Shown piece after piece: positions 38,573 to 46,866 of a stretch of DNA of 64,000 bases. The stretch is from Hyphomicrobiales bacterium (GTDB lineage: Bacteria > Pseudomonadota > Alphaproteobacteria > Rhizobiales > Methyloligellaceae), in assembly GCA_021775525.1 (NCBI GenBank), contig JAJFHQ010000005.1, positions 1 through 64,000 of the forward strand, written 5' to 3'. Numbering within the stretch: position 1 is the stretch's first letter; the number at the start of each line of letters is the position of its first letter. The notes under the pieces are model-generated. The model was not told where the DNA came from and made no database searches. It worked only from the letters and a program-made list of their open reading frames with translations. A program made the translations under genes and the position numbers.

Positions 38573-39673
38573 CTAATGATGAGACTTCTGCTCAGCCGCA
38601 TCCTGCACCAGCGCCAGAAACCGGTACACGCCATGTACCATTTTGCCGTAGGGAAGGGTCGCGAACAGGGCCAGCACGAAACCGAGATGCACGGCAAGCA
38701 GAGTTCCCATTGCAGAGGTTTCACGCAATACCATCAGCGCCAGCCCGGTAAAGCTGACAAGAAACAGCAGCATTAGAAAAGCCACATCCATACCCACCAG
38801 TTCACGGGCACGCGGCGCGGGGTCCGCGTCGATTTTCAATTTCATCAATCCTGCCGGGCCGATGAGCAATCCAATGCCGCCGACCGTTCCAAGCAATACC
38901 GGAAGGCTGGTGAATGAATACGGAGCAATCCATCCAAACCAGTGGTCATAGATGGTTGCCACCGAGGTGGCGGCGAAGCACAGCATGAAACCGTAAAAGG
39001 TGAAGTGGTGGAACAGGCGACGCATACCTGAAAAACTTTCATCCGGGTAATTGCACCCGCCTCCAGCGCCACCGAGGTTTTTGAGTGTCAGCACATCCCA
39101 CACACCACCAAGAATGGCACCAATTGATAGTCTGACGCCGGACGGCACAGCCGTCGAACGCCAGTAGCTTACACCGCCCATGATCATCGAAAATACTGCG
39201 AACGCGAACACAAGCCCGAAGGGCCAGACCATCGCGGCGTAGGGGATGACCCGGTAGAAAGCGCCTTCACCGGTATGGCTGCCAAAAATGATACTCATAT
39301 CCTGCATGCCGAACAGGAGCAAAAGAAGGAAGCCAAGCCCGAGCGCCATACCCAACGATACGACAACGCCATTTTTCCTGAACAGGGCGCCGAGAAATCC
39401 GGGCCATACAAAATCCGCGTAAGTTTCAGCCCTGAGCGTCGCTAAAGTCTGGGGGACATTGACTTCGAACTCATGCGGCGGGGCATACTGGCAGGCATAA
39501 TAACAGCCCTGGCAGCCATGGCAGAGATTGGCCAGGTAAGTGAGGTCGCCCTCGCCAAATGTTTTGCGCCGCTCCATGGCCGGGAACACCGCGCAGAAGC
39601 CCTCGCAATAGCGGCAGGCATTGCAAATCGTCATCAAACGCTCTGCTTCTTTTATGGTGTCAACTAGTGGCAC
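38573..39673 (-). CDS. tcuB: Tricarballylate/citrate utilization protein TcuB
   Basis: Membrane iron-sulfur protein that, in Salmonella, reoxidises the FAD of TcuA and passes electrons to the respiratory chain. The first soluble part has two 4Fe-4S clusters, CNACRYCEGFC (from residue 17) and CHGCQGCYYAC, each C-x2-C-x2-C-x3-C. Five or six membrane helices with conserved His follow (HHFTFYGFML, HLGFVLALF). I start at GTG 39673, since AGGAGG lies 9 bases before it; ATG 39712 would be longer and overlap tcuA by 53 bases. With the GTG start the overlap is 14 bases, so translation is coupled. Confidence 0.88.
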   Translation of the reverse strand: MPLVDTIKEAERLMTICNACRYCEGFCAVFPAMERRKTFGEGDLTYLANLCHGCQGCYYACQYAPPHEFEVNVPQTLATLRAETYADFVWPGFLGALFRKNGVVVSLGMALGLGFLLLLLFGMQDMSIIFGSHTGEGAFYRVIPYAAMVWPFGLVFAFAVFSMIMGGVSYWRSTAVPSGVRLSIGAILGGVWDVLTLKNLGGAGGGCNYPDESFSGMRRLFHHFTFYGFMLCFAATSVATIYDHWFGWIAPYSFTSLPVLLGTVGGIGLLIGPAGLMKLKIDADPAPRARELVGMDVAFLMLLFLVSFTGLALMVLRETSAMGTLLAVHLGFVLALFATLPYGKMVHGVYRFLALVQDAAEQKSHH

Positions 39674-41060
39674 GGCGCGCGGCCTCCTGTCCTGCAATGC
39701 GCCCGAACACATTGCCGATCAGCAGGCCAAGCCCGCCCACGTAACCCTGGCCCAGAATATTGCCGGCCATGACCTCGCCCGCGGCATAGATATTGCTGGC
39801 CGGTTTTCTCTCGCGTCCAAACAGCACCCGTGCCTTTTCATCCACCTCAACACCCAGATAGGTGAAAGTGATGCCGGGCCTCAGCGGGTAGCCGTAAAAA
39901 GGGGGTGTGTCGATTTTCTGCGCCCAGTTGGTCTTTTCAGGGCTCGCACCTTTGGTGTGGCAGCCGTCCAGCCGGGTGGGATCAAAGTCTCCCGGCTCGA
40001 CAATGGCATTGTAGTCGGTGACGGTTTTCTCAAGCGCATCCGCATCCAGCTCCAGCTTCTCTGCCAGCTCGGGGATCGTGTTTGCTTCAAACGCCGGGAA
40101 AACAGTCGGCATGAAAAGGCCGGGGATTTTGGAATCGATAACGGCATACGCAATCTGGTCCGGCTGCTGTCCCACCAGCCGCCCCCAGATGGCGTAACGC
40201 TTGGGCCAGATATCCTCGCCCTCGTCATAGAAACGTTTCGCGTGCTTGTTGACCATGATGGAGTAGATCACGCAATCGACCCGCGTCGCGATGCCGCCAT
40301 CGAATTTTGGAGAGCGGGCATCGATCGGCACCGCGTGGCACTGGTCGGCCTCGCTGACGGGCTGCGCGCCATGATCGAGCAGTACCCGCAACAATGCGCC
40401 CTTGTTAAAAGGCGTGCCGCGAATGAGAAAATTTTCAGCCCCCTCGCCCCAAGCCTCCTTCAGCCATTCGATGTTGGCCTCAAAACCTCCTGATGCCACC
40501 ACCAGTGACCTTGCGGAAACGTCATGCATCTGCCCGCCATGAAGCACTTGCGCGTACGCGAAGCGGCCATCATTGAGCGTGAGCCCGGTAACTTCAGCCT
40601 CGTACAGGATCTCCACGCCCAGGTTCTCTGCCCTGGCGTAATAACTGTTCATCATCGCCTTTCCACCGCCGAAGAAAAACGCGTTGGTGCGCCCCAACCC
40701 TATGGTGCCGGATAGCGGCTTTTGAAACCGCACGCCCTGGTCCTGCATCCAGTCGACCACCTGTTCTGATTGCTCCAGAACCATGCCTGCCAGGGTCTCG
40801 TTGGTCTTGCCCGCGGTCACGCGCATCAGGTCTTCGATATATTCACCGACCGGGTAAGGTCCGGTCACATAGTCGGTCGCTTCGTTATGGGCGTAACGGA
40901 TATTGCGGGTGTGGCGCGAGTTACCGCCTCGGCTGTGGCTGGGCGCTGCCTCAAGCACAAGAACGCGTGCCCCTTCGAGCCGGGCCGTGATGGCAGCGCA
41001 AAGCGCGGCATTACCCGCACCGATAACCAGTACATCGTAATTTTGAGTGAGATCGGCCAC
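39660..41060 (-). CDS. tcuA: FAD-dependent tricarballylate dehydrogenase TcuA
   Basis: Oxidises tricarballylate to cis-aconitate, feeding the TCA cycle. The FAD/fumarate-reductase-type fold of 466 residues begins NYDVLVIGAGNAALCAA, then HSRGGNSRHTRNIRYAHN, the VVASGGFEANIEWLKEAWG stretch and the C-terminal GLGLLIGNVFGRIAGQEAARRA. The start is not certain: GTG 41060 gives the usual short lead before the FAD motif, whereas GTG 41123 would overlap zapE. No tcuC citrate/tricarballylate carrier or tcuR regulator is adjacent. It lies 37 bases downstream of zapE. Confidence 0.88.
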   Translation of the reverse strand: MADLTQNYDVLVIGAGNAALCAAITARLEGARVLVLEAAPSHSRGGNSRHTRNIRYAHNEATDYVTGPYPVGEYIEDLMRVTAGKTNETLAGMVLEQSEQVVDWMQDQGVRFQKPLSGTIGLGRTNAFFFGGGKAMMNSYYARAENLGVEILYEAEVTGLTLNDGRFAYAQVLHGGQMHDVSARSLVVASGGFEANIEWLKEAWGEGAENFLIRGTPFNKGALLRVLLDHGAQPVSEADQCHAVPIDARSPKFDGGIATRVDCVIYSIMVNKHAKRFYDEGEDIWPKRYAIWGRLVGQQPDQIAYAVIDSKIPGLFMPTVFPAFEANTIPELAEKLELDADALEKTVTDYNAIVEPGDFDPTRLDGCHTKGASPEKTNWAQKIDTPPFYGYPLRPGITFTYLGVEVDEKARVLFGRERKPASNIYAAGEVMAGNILGQGYVGGLGLLIGNVFGRIAGQEAARRATS

Positions 41061-41097
41061 GCCTTGCCCTGGAACGCCTGAAGGTCTGTCTGGTTTA

Positions 41098-42216
41098 TTA
41101 CGTAACTTCCGGCTCCGCGTCACCCCGTGCGCGCTCCAGATATTCCTGGGAACGCATTTCTATCAAGCGCGACGCCGTGCGCTCGAAAAGTTCTCCGCCA
41201 TCCGGGATGGTATAAAGCTCATCTGGCTGGGCATCCGCTGACAGCACCAACCGCACGCCATTATCGTAAAGCGTGTCGATGAGATTGATGAAACGCCGCG
41301 CCTGATTGCGATGCACCACTTCCATGACCGGTACATTTTCAATCAACAGGATCTGGTATGCGTGGGCAATCAGCAGGTAGTCGCTGGCACCGAGGGGCTT
41401 GCCGCAGAGATCTTCAAAATCAAACCGCGCGACGCCCATTGCGGCTTCCGGGATTGCAACCTTGCGGCTCTTGACCTTGATCACTGCAGGCTCACCTTTT
41501 TTTACACCGGTGAGCCGCTCAAAAGTTTCACGCATAGCCTTGGCTGCTTTTTTGTCCGACGGGCAGAAATAGAGCGGCGTGCCCTGCAACTTCTCAAGCC
41601 GGTAATCGGTCGCGGCTTCCAGTTGCAGGACTTCCAGCCTGTCCTCCAGCAACGCGATGAAAGGCTCGAACAGGGGCCTGTTCAAGCCATGCCTGTAAAG
41701 GTCTGTAGGGTGCGCGTTAGACGTTGCCACCATCACCACGCCGGCTTCGAACATTGCCGTGAACAGCCTCCCGAGGATCATGGCATCGGCAATGTCTGTG
41801 ACATGCAGTTCATCAAAACAGAGCAGGCGCGCTTCGCTGGCAATAGACGCCGCGCTGGCCGGGATAGGGTCGCCTTCATGCGCTTTTCGAAAGTGGGCGA
41901 TCAGCTCATGTACCTCGCCCATGAATTCATGAAAATGCACCCGGCGCTTTGGCTCGAAGGGCACGGCATCGAAGAACAAATCCATCAACATGGTCTTGCC
42001 GCGCCCGACACCACCGAACATGTAGAGACCTTGCGGAACCTCTCCACTCTTGCGCGTGAAGAAAGAAAACAGGTCGGTTTTTTTAGGAGGCTCATATTGC
42101 GACAGGCGATTCGCCAGCAGTTCGAGCTTTTCAGCCGCAAGAAGCTGAGCCGGGTCAGGGGCGATAGTCCCCTCCTCAACCAGAGACCTGTAGCGATGTA
42201 ACGGCCCGTTCTCCAT
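41098..42216 (-). CDS. zapE: Cell division protein ZapE (AFG1-like ATPase)
   Basis: AAA-type ATPase; E. coli ZapE acts at the Z-ring under stress, and mitochondrial AFG1 helps degrade or assemble respiratory subunits. The 372 residues from ATG 42216 contain Walker A GGVGRGKTMLMDLFFD, the RVHFHEFMGEVH motif, Walker B LLCFDELHVTDIADAMIL, and the conserved ATSNAHPTDLYRHGLNR. In alphaproteobacteria zapE often stands close to mdh and sucC; here about 6 kb separates them. Confidence 0.92.
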   Translation of the reverse strand: MENGPLHRYRSLVEEGTIAPDPAQLLAAEKLELLANRLSQYEPPKKTDLFSFFTRKSGEVPQGLYMFGGVGRGKTMLMDLFFDAVPFEPKRRVHFHEFMGEVHELIAHFRKAHEGDPIPASAASIASEARLLCFDELHVTDIADAMILGRLFTAMFEAGVVMVATSNAHPTDLYRHGLNRPLFEPFIALLEDRLEVLQLEAATDYRLEKLQGTPLYFCPSDKKAAKAMRETFERLTGVKKGEPAVIKVKSRKVAIPEAAMGVARFDFEDLCGKPLGASDYLLIAHAYQILLIENVPVMEVVHRNQARRFINLIDTLYDNGVRLVLSADAQPDELYTIPDGGELFERTASRLIEMRSQEYLERARGDAEPEVT

Positions 42217-42290
42217 GTCCCTCAACTTCTGGTTCGGTAAGCGCGTGGGCTACCTGCTCATGCTCTCATGGTCAAGATGCCCCCGGCCCC

Positions 42291-42704
42291 CTAGCACTCG
42301 ATCGCCCGCACATGCCCCTCGCCCGCATAGGACAGCATGGCGGCATCGCGAGTTATGATGGTGAGCGCGTAGGTTCGCGCAGTAGCAATCAGAAGCCTAT
42401 CTGCGACATCCCCCGGTGGTGCTCCGGGCAAAAAGGACGATTCGATGTAAATATTGGGGGTGAGGTCCGCGAGGCCGACCCCTGGCATCTCAACAATGGT
42501 CTCGAACCAGCTCTGCACCGGCATGGACAGGACCAGCCTGCGTGCGGATGCGAGCACGCCCACTTCCCATGCCGACGTGGGCGAAATCCACACATCATGC
42601 TCTCTCATGGCCGTATCGACCAGTTCCAGGGCCGGGGCTGAAAATTCCGCCTCCTCCATGAGCCAGAGCAGCGCACAGGTATCTAGCAGCACACCATCGC
42701 TCAC
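42291..42704 (-). CDS. vapC: PIN-domain toxin, VapC type
   Basis: Putative ribonuclease toxin of a type II toxin-antitoxin pair. The 137 residues keep the four acidic PIN residues: Asp in LLDTCALLW, Glu in TSAWEVGVL, and the Asp pair in GDVADRLLIATA and ITRDAAML. It starts with GTG 42704, whose bases overlap the TGA of the antitoxin gene (GTGA), so both are translated together. No other toxin-antitoxin genes are near. Confidence 0.86.
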   Translation of the reverse strand: MSDGVLLDTCALLWLMEEAEFSAPALELVDTAMREHDVWISPTSAWEVGVLASARRLVLSMPVQSWFETIVEMPGVGLADLTPNIYIESSFLPGAPPGDVADRLLIATARTYALTIITRDAAMLSYAGEGHVRAIEC

Positions 42705-43084
42705 TGCGCGTCTCCTGACCCGGCGCCCCCGGTCGGCTGGGTCAGGTCGGTTCCAGCCACCATTTGCACAACACCCTTGAGGGCACCGTGAAGGGTTTTT
42801 CCGGGTATCCGACCGCGCCGGGCATGCGCCGGCCTTATGCCCCGCCCTTTCAGGAATGTCACTTGCTGGTTCTGCAGATCAACGTCCTGCGTCCTCCAAC
42901 CGGCGTCAAGCCAGGCCAGGGAGTGAGAGTGTCCGGTGGCGTCGTTGCTCCACCAGGCCGGATAGGCATAAGCACTGCGCGGCAGGGAGAAGCCCAGCAC
43001 TCCTTCTATTTCCGCGAAGGTCGCGCGCCAGCGGGTGGGTTTGCCGCCAGCCAGATGCTTGCGAAGAGGGTCATATTTGCCCAT
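42701..43084 (-). CDS. Putative VapC antitoxin: new N-terminal domain plus toxin-binding tail
   Basis: A 127-residue protein directly upstream of vapC. Residues 1-82 form a domain of unknown function, in my recollection the family now listed as DUF7662, with KYDPLRKHLAG, TFAEIEGVLGFSLP, AYPAWWSND and WLDAGWRTQDVD. Residues about 88-127 (RRGRIPGKTLHGALKG, then GTDLTQP) look like the toxin-binding tail of VapB-type antitoxins, which usually reads PGxxxGALKG and ends in acidic or PxD residues. No ordinary AbrB, Phd or ribbon-helix-helix DNA-binding domain is present. Position and the tail make the antitoxin role likely; the DUF as DNA-binding part is my inference. Confidence 0.7.
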   Translation of the reverse strand: MGKYDPLRKHLAGGKPTRWRATFAEIEGVLGFSLPRSAYAYPAWWSNDATGHSHSLAWLDAGWRTQDVDLQNQQVTFLKGRGIRPAHARRGRIPGKTLHGALKGVVQMVAGTDLTQPTGGAGSGDAQ

Positions 43085-43091
43085 AGGACAT

Positions 43092-43125
43092 ATCGCCTGT
43101 TATTATATATATTAACATATGTAAG
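43092..43125 (-). promoter_or_regulatory. AT-rich promoter region of the antitoxin-toxin pair
   Basis: The 35 bases before the antitoxin start are nearly all A and T, with the palindrome ACATATGT at 43115-43122 and a TATAAT-like stretch on the minus strand. Toxin-antitoxin pairs usually autoregulate through a palindrome at this place, so the palindrome is the candidate operator. Confidence 0.4.
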
Positions 43126-43187
43126 GGCGAAAACCTCAGTGGGCAAGCCAAATATTCGCAAGCCGGTTGTCGAATTCAGGAGAAACC

Positions 43188-43225
43188 AAAGCGAAAGGCC
43201 AGGCCGGTTCTGCCGGCCTGGCTTT
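43188..43225 (-). terminator. Hairpin terminator after mmsA
   Basis: A perfect 10-bp stem, GCCAGGCCGG (43198-43207) and CCGGCCTGGC (43213-43222), with loop TTCTG on the plus strand, starts 7 bases downstream of the mmsA stop. On the minus strand it is followed by CTTTCGCTTTGG, a modest U-rich tract. A good Rho-independent terminator of mmsA. Confidence 0.7.
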
Positions 43226-43228
43226 GGC

Positions 43229-44728
43229 CTATTTCATCGTGGGAAGGACAAATTCCGCGCCGTCCTTCATTCCCGACGGCCAACGCGCCGTGACGGTTTT
43301 TGCCTTGGTGAAGAAATGGAATGCATCGGGTCCATGCTGATTATGAGCCCCGAACAGGGAGCGCTTCCAGCCGCCGAAAGAGTGGTAGGCGAGAGGCACG
43401 GGGATCGGCACATTGATGCCAACCATGCCGATCTGCGCCCTGTGGGCGAAGTCCCGGGCGGTATCGCCGTCACGTGTGTATATGGCGACGCCATTACCAA
43501 ACTCATGTTCTGAGGGCAACCGCAACGCCTCATCGTAATTCTCTGCCCGGACCACGGAGAGCACCGGGCCGAATATCTCTTCCTTGTAGATGCGCATGTC
43601 GGACGTCACATTGTCGAACAGGCAGCCGCCAACGAAATAGCCGTTCTCGTAGCCCTGCATTTTGAAGTCGCGGCCATCCACAAGCAGCTTGGCGCCCTCT
43701 TCCACGCCGAGATCGACATAGGATCTGATCTTCTCCTGATGCTGCTTGGTGACCACCGGGCCATAATCGGCATCGGCATCGCTTGAAGGGCCTATGCGCA
43801 AGCTCTCAACCCGCGGAACAAGTTTCTCCAGCAGCGCATCTGCGGCTTCCTCGCCCACTGGCACGGCCACGGAGACGGCCATGCACCGCTCGCCGGCTGA
43901 ACCGTAACCAGCACCAATCAGCGCATCGACCGTCATGTCCATGTCCGCATCGGGCATGACGATAAGATGGTTCTTGGCGCCGCCAAGGGCCTGGACGCGT
44001 TTCCCGTGTGAGGCGCCCGTCTTGTAGACATATTCCGCAATCGGGGTGGATCCGACAAAGCTCAGCGCTGCCACGTCCGGGTCCTCAAGTAACGCGTCGA
44101 CCGCGACCTTGTCGCCGTTGATGACGTTAAAGACGCCATCGGGCAGGCCTGCTTGCTGGAGCAATTCGCCAAGGCGCATGGGAACAGAGGGATCACGTTC
44201 GGAGGGTTTCAGAATAAACGCGTTGCCGCTGGCTATCGCAGGGGCGAACATCCACATCGGGATCATGGCCGGGAAATTAAATGGTGTTATGCCCGCCACG
44301 ACGCCAACCGGCTGGCGCATGGAATACATATCGATGCCGGGTCCCGCACCATCCGTATAGTCACCCTTGAGCAGATGCGGAGCACCAATGGCGAATTCGA
44401 CCACCTCGATGCCACGCTGGACATCACCTTTCGAGTCGGGAACGGTCTTGCCATGCTCGCTTGAGAGCAGCTCAGCCAGAGAATCTATTTCCTTCGTTAC
44501 GAGATTGTAGAACTCGATCAGGACACGGATGCGCCTTTGAGGGTTTGTCTGGGCCCACCCAATTTGCGCGGCTTTTGAAACCTCGACGGCTTTGCGGATT
44601 TCATCCTGCGACGCCAGCGCGACCTTGGCCTGCACCTCTCCCGTATTGGGATTAAACACGTCGCTGAAGCGCCCGGACGCGCCCTTGATTGTTTTCCCGC
44701 CAACAAAATGGCCGATTTCCCGTGTCAT
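43229..44728 (-). CDS. mmsA: Methylmalonate-semialdehyde dehydrogenase (CoA-acylating)
   Basis: Oxidises methylmalonate semialdehyde (valine, inositol catabolism) to propionyl-CoA. The 499 residues from ATG 44728 (MTREIGHFVGGK) match the family. The catalytic Cys is in SAGERCMAVSVAV, the cofactor loop reads SFVGSTPIAEYVYK, and EIFGPVLSVVRAEN lies near the end. GAGGGAGAGA precedes this start, so an earlier one at 44761 is less likely. A terminator hairpin follows. No mmsB neighbour is present. Confidence 0.94.
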   Translation of the reverse strand: MTREIGHFVGGKTIKGASGRFSDVFNPNTGEVQAKVALASQDEIRKAVEVSKAAQIGWAQTNPQRRIRVLIEFYNLVTKEIDSLAELLSSEHGKTVPDSKGDVQRGIEVVEFAIGAPHLLKGDYTDGAGPGIDMYSMRQPVGVVAGITPFNFPAMIPMWMFAPAIASGNAFILKPSERDPSVPMRLGELLQQAGLPDGVFNVINGDKVAVDALLEDPDVAALSFVGSTPIAEYVYKTGASHGKRVQALGGAKNHLIVMPDADMDMTVDALIGAGYGSAGERCMAVSVAVPVGEEAADALLEKLVPRVESLRIGPSSDADADYGPVVTKQHQEKIRSYVDLGVEEGAKLLVDGRDFKMQGYENGYFVGGCLFDNVTSDMRIYKEEIFGPVLSVVRAENYDEALRLPSEHEFGNGVAIYTRDGDTARDFAHRAQIGMVGINVPIPVPLAYHSFGGWKRSLFGAHNQHGPDAFHFFTKAKTVTARWPSGMKDGAEFVLPTMK

Positions 44729-44846
44729 GAACTCTCTCCCTCGCGGCAGTATCGCTGCCATGAAAACCAGTCTTGCCCCCGTCTATGCCACCTAAGCGCC
44801 CAACGGCTCAAGCTCCAGCTACGGGGAATGTTTGGGGCCAGTCTGC

Positions 44847-46067
44847 CTATCCGATTGCGCGGCGCGCATCGGGTAGAAAATACACGATCACATTGGCAAC
44901 CAGCAACGTGCCTGCAAGCACGTAAAATACTGCCGCCAACCCCCATTGGTCGGCGATCAGCCCGCCCACAAGCGGAACCATTGCAGAGAGCGCCGACTGG
45001 CTGCCGAACAGCAGCGACACCACAGAGCCGCTCATGTGTTCAGGGGCCAGGTCCAGCGCCCAACTGTGGATCACGGGGCGCACCGCGAACAGAGCAAGCC
45101 CCAGCAGGGACACAACCCCCACGAAAAGCCAAATTCCATCGACCAGAGTCAGCCCGGCAAGGAACAGCGTTGACGCAGTAAGACACAGCAGCGTCACCGG
45201 CTGGCGGCCTATACGGTCTGAAAGGATCCCGGCTACGGGTCCGGCAATCATGCCGCCAATTTGCATGCTCATGAGCGCAAGCCCCAGCACGACCGGGCTG
45301 ACTTTAAGGACATTGGCGAGATAGAGCGGCAAAAACACCATCAACCCGTTCTGGGTCATGGACCGGAACCCCGCCATGGCGCACAACCCGATGACGGCAC
45401 GATCGCGGACGAGCGCGCGCACGCTTTTGAAATAGTCTCCAAGTCCTGAGCCCTCTGCGGCCTTGCGGTTGTTCTCCTTATCGAGCGAATTGAGGACAAT
45501 CAGCAGGAGCGCCGCCACGCCAAGCACCGGCAACGACACCAGTGACGAGGTGCCTTGCCAGGACAGCCAGAGCAGGGTCGCACCCGCCACCACTGGCGCC
45601 ACAGCGTCCCCGACGCTGGCGCCTAACGTATGGATGGCCAACGCATAACCGCGGTTGTTCGGGTAATACTGCGAGAGATACGAAATGGCGGCCGGATGCC
45701 ACAGATTATTGGTGATGCCGATCAGAACGACAAGCGGGATCAGCCAGATTGCCTGCTCGGCCAGTCCCATGGCCATCAGGGACCCGGCACCGACCACAAG
45801 CGAGGCAGATTGAACCAGCACACGGCGTCCTCGAATATCCACAACCGCGCCACTGCCGACATTGGCCGCGAAGGAGGACACGTGAAAAACCGTCACAAGC
45901 CCGCCAGCCTGCGCATATGTCAGGCCCAGGTCCTGGGCAATATAGGGCAACAACACATAAAACGTGCCCAGCACCCAGTGGGTCGCCGCATGGCCCGAAG
46001 CCACCAGAAAGGCCGGTCCCTGACCCTTCCACTGCAGTCCTGTCAGTCTTTCAATAGCGGATGACAA
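44847..46067 (-). CDS. MFS transporter, fosmidomycin-resistance (Fsr) type
   Basis: A 406-residue major-facilitator carrier with 12 helices. The first reads SGHAATHWVLGTFYVLLPYIA, the His-rich opening of the Fsr group; loop motif A is at RGRRVLV and again near SDRIGRQPVTLL. The start is a TTG at 46067 with GGAGAGGG before it; another TTG at 46115 has no ribosome-binding site. Substrate not known; E. coli Fsr exports fosmidomycin, but this is only a family link. It diverges from a GNAT gene. Confidence 0.85.
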   Translation of the reverse strand: MSSAIERLTGLQWKGQGPAFLVASGHAATHWVLGTFYVLLPYIAQDLGLTYAQAGGLVTVFHVSSFAANVGSGAVVDIRGRRVLVQSASLVVGAGSLMAMGLAEQAIWLIPLVVLIGITNNLWHPAAISYLSQYYPNNRGYALAIHTLGASVGDAVAPVVAGATLLWLSWQGTSSLVSLPVLGVAALLLIVLNSLDKENNRKAAEGSGLGDYFKSVRALVRDRAVIGLCAMAGFRSMTQNGLMVFLPLYLANVLKVSPVVLGLALMSMQIGGMIAGPVAGILSDRIGRQPVTLLCLTASTLFLAGLTLVDGIWLFVGVVSLLGLALFAVRPVIHSWALDLAPEHMSGSVVSLLFGSQSALSAMVPLVGGLIADQWGLAAVFYVLAGTLLVANVIVYFLPDARRAIG

Positions 46068-46287
46068 AGCGCGCCCTCTCCCAGGAGGGTTATTGAGCGA
46101 CAATCGCGGGCGCAATCAAGTTTTTTCGCCTGCGTGAAAGCGCCACCTCAACCAATGAAATGGGCAACTGATCACAATGTTGACCATAATTTGTGCAATG
46201 CAATGTAAATACTTGATATTTTATGTGCGCCGCACAAGATACATATCTCGCGTCGAGAATGATTCGAGCGCCGGAAGGAGACTAACC

Positions 46288-46863
46288 ATGGCTCAAGGAC
46301 CGGCAGAGACGGGTACCACCCGCAAACTGTACGTGACGGAGTATCACAAATACCGGGACCATATGCTGCGGCTCGACGAAGAGAGCCGCCGCATGCGTTT
46401 CGGCATGGCAGTGGATGATGAGTTTGTTGTCGACTACGTCAATCGGCTGAACGACATGAAGAGCATTGTTTATGCCAACATGATCGGCGGCGAGGTGCGC
46501 GCGGCAGCGGAGCTGCGGCCCCTGGCTGCCCATGCGCGCGGCGAGGCGGAAGCCGCATTTTCGGTTGAAAAAGAGTACCAGGACAGCGGCATCGGCACCG
46601 AGTTGCTGGGCCGGATTGTGCGCGCGGCGCGCAACCGTTCCATCACGCGTGTTTACATGAACTGCCTGGCGGAGAACCGGAAGATGCAACGCATTGCGCG
46701 GAAGCATGGAGCAATCCTCCAGTTCGAACAGGGCGATGTCGTCGGCAAGGTCGCGCCAACTTCTGCACATGCATTCTCGATCTGGCGCGAAGTGGTCGAG
46801 GACGAGATGGGCTTCGTCATGGCGGTGCTCGATTTGCAGCGCCGTTTCATGCATGCGGCATAG
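46288..46863 (+). CDS. GNAT-family N-acetyltransferase
   Basis: A 191-residue acetyltransferase. The acetyl-CoA site is in AAFSVEKEYQDSGIGTELLGRIVRAARN (about residues 90-118), followed by a VYMNCLAENRKMQRIARKHGA motif. AAGGAG lies 9 bases before ATG 46288, so the longer upstream frame is rejected. The substrate is unknown; proteins of this size are found beside the Fsr-type carrier gene only by chance as far as I know. It converges with the M48 protease gene, 3 bases apart. Confidence 0.85.
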   Translation: MAQGPAETGTTRKLYVTEYHKYRDHMLRLDEESRRMRFGMAVDDEFVVDYVNRLNDMKSIVYANMIGGEVRAAAELRPLAAHARGEAEAAFSVEKEYQDSGIGTELLGRIVRAARNRSITRVYMNCLAENRKMQRIARKHGAILQFEQGDVVGKVAPTSAHAFSIWREVVEDEMGFVMAVLDLQRRFMHAA

Positions 46864-46866
46864 GAA

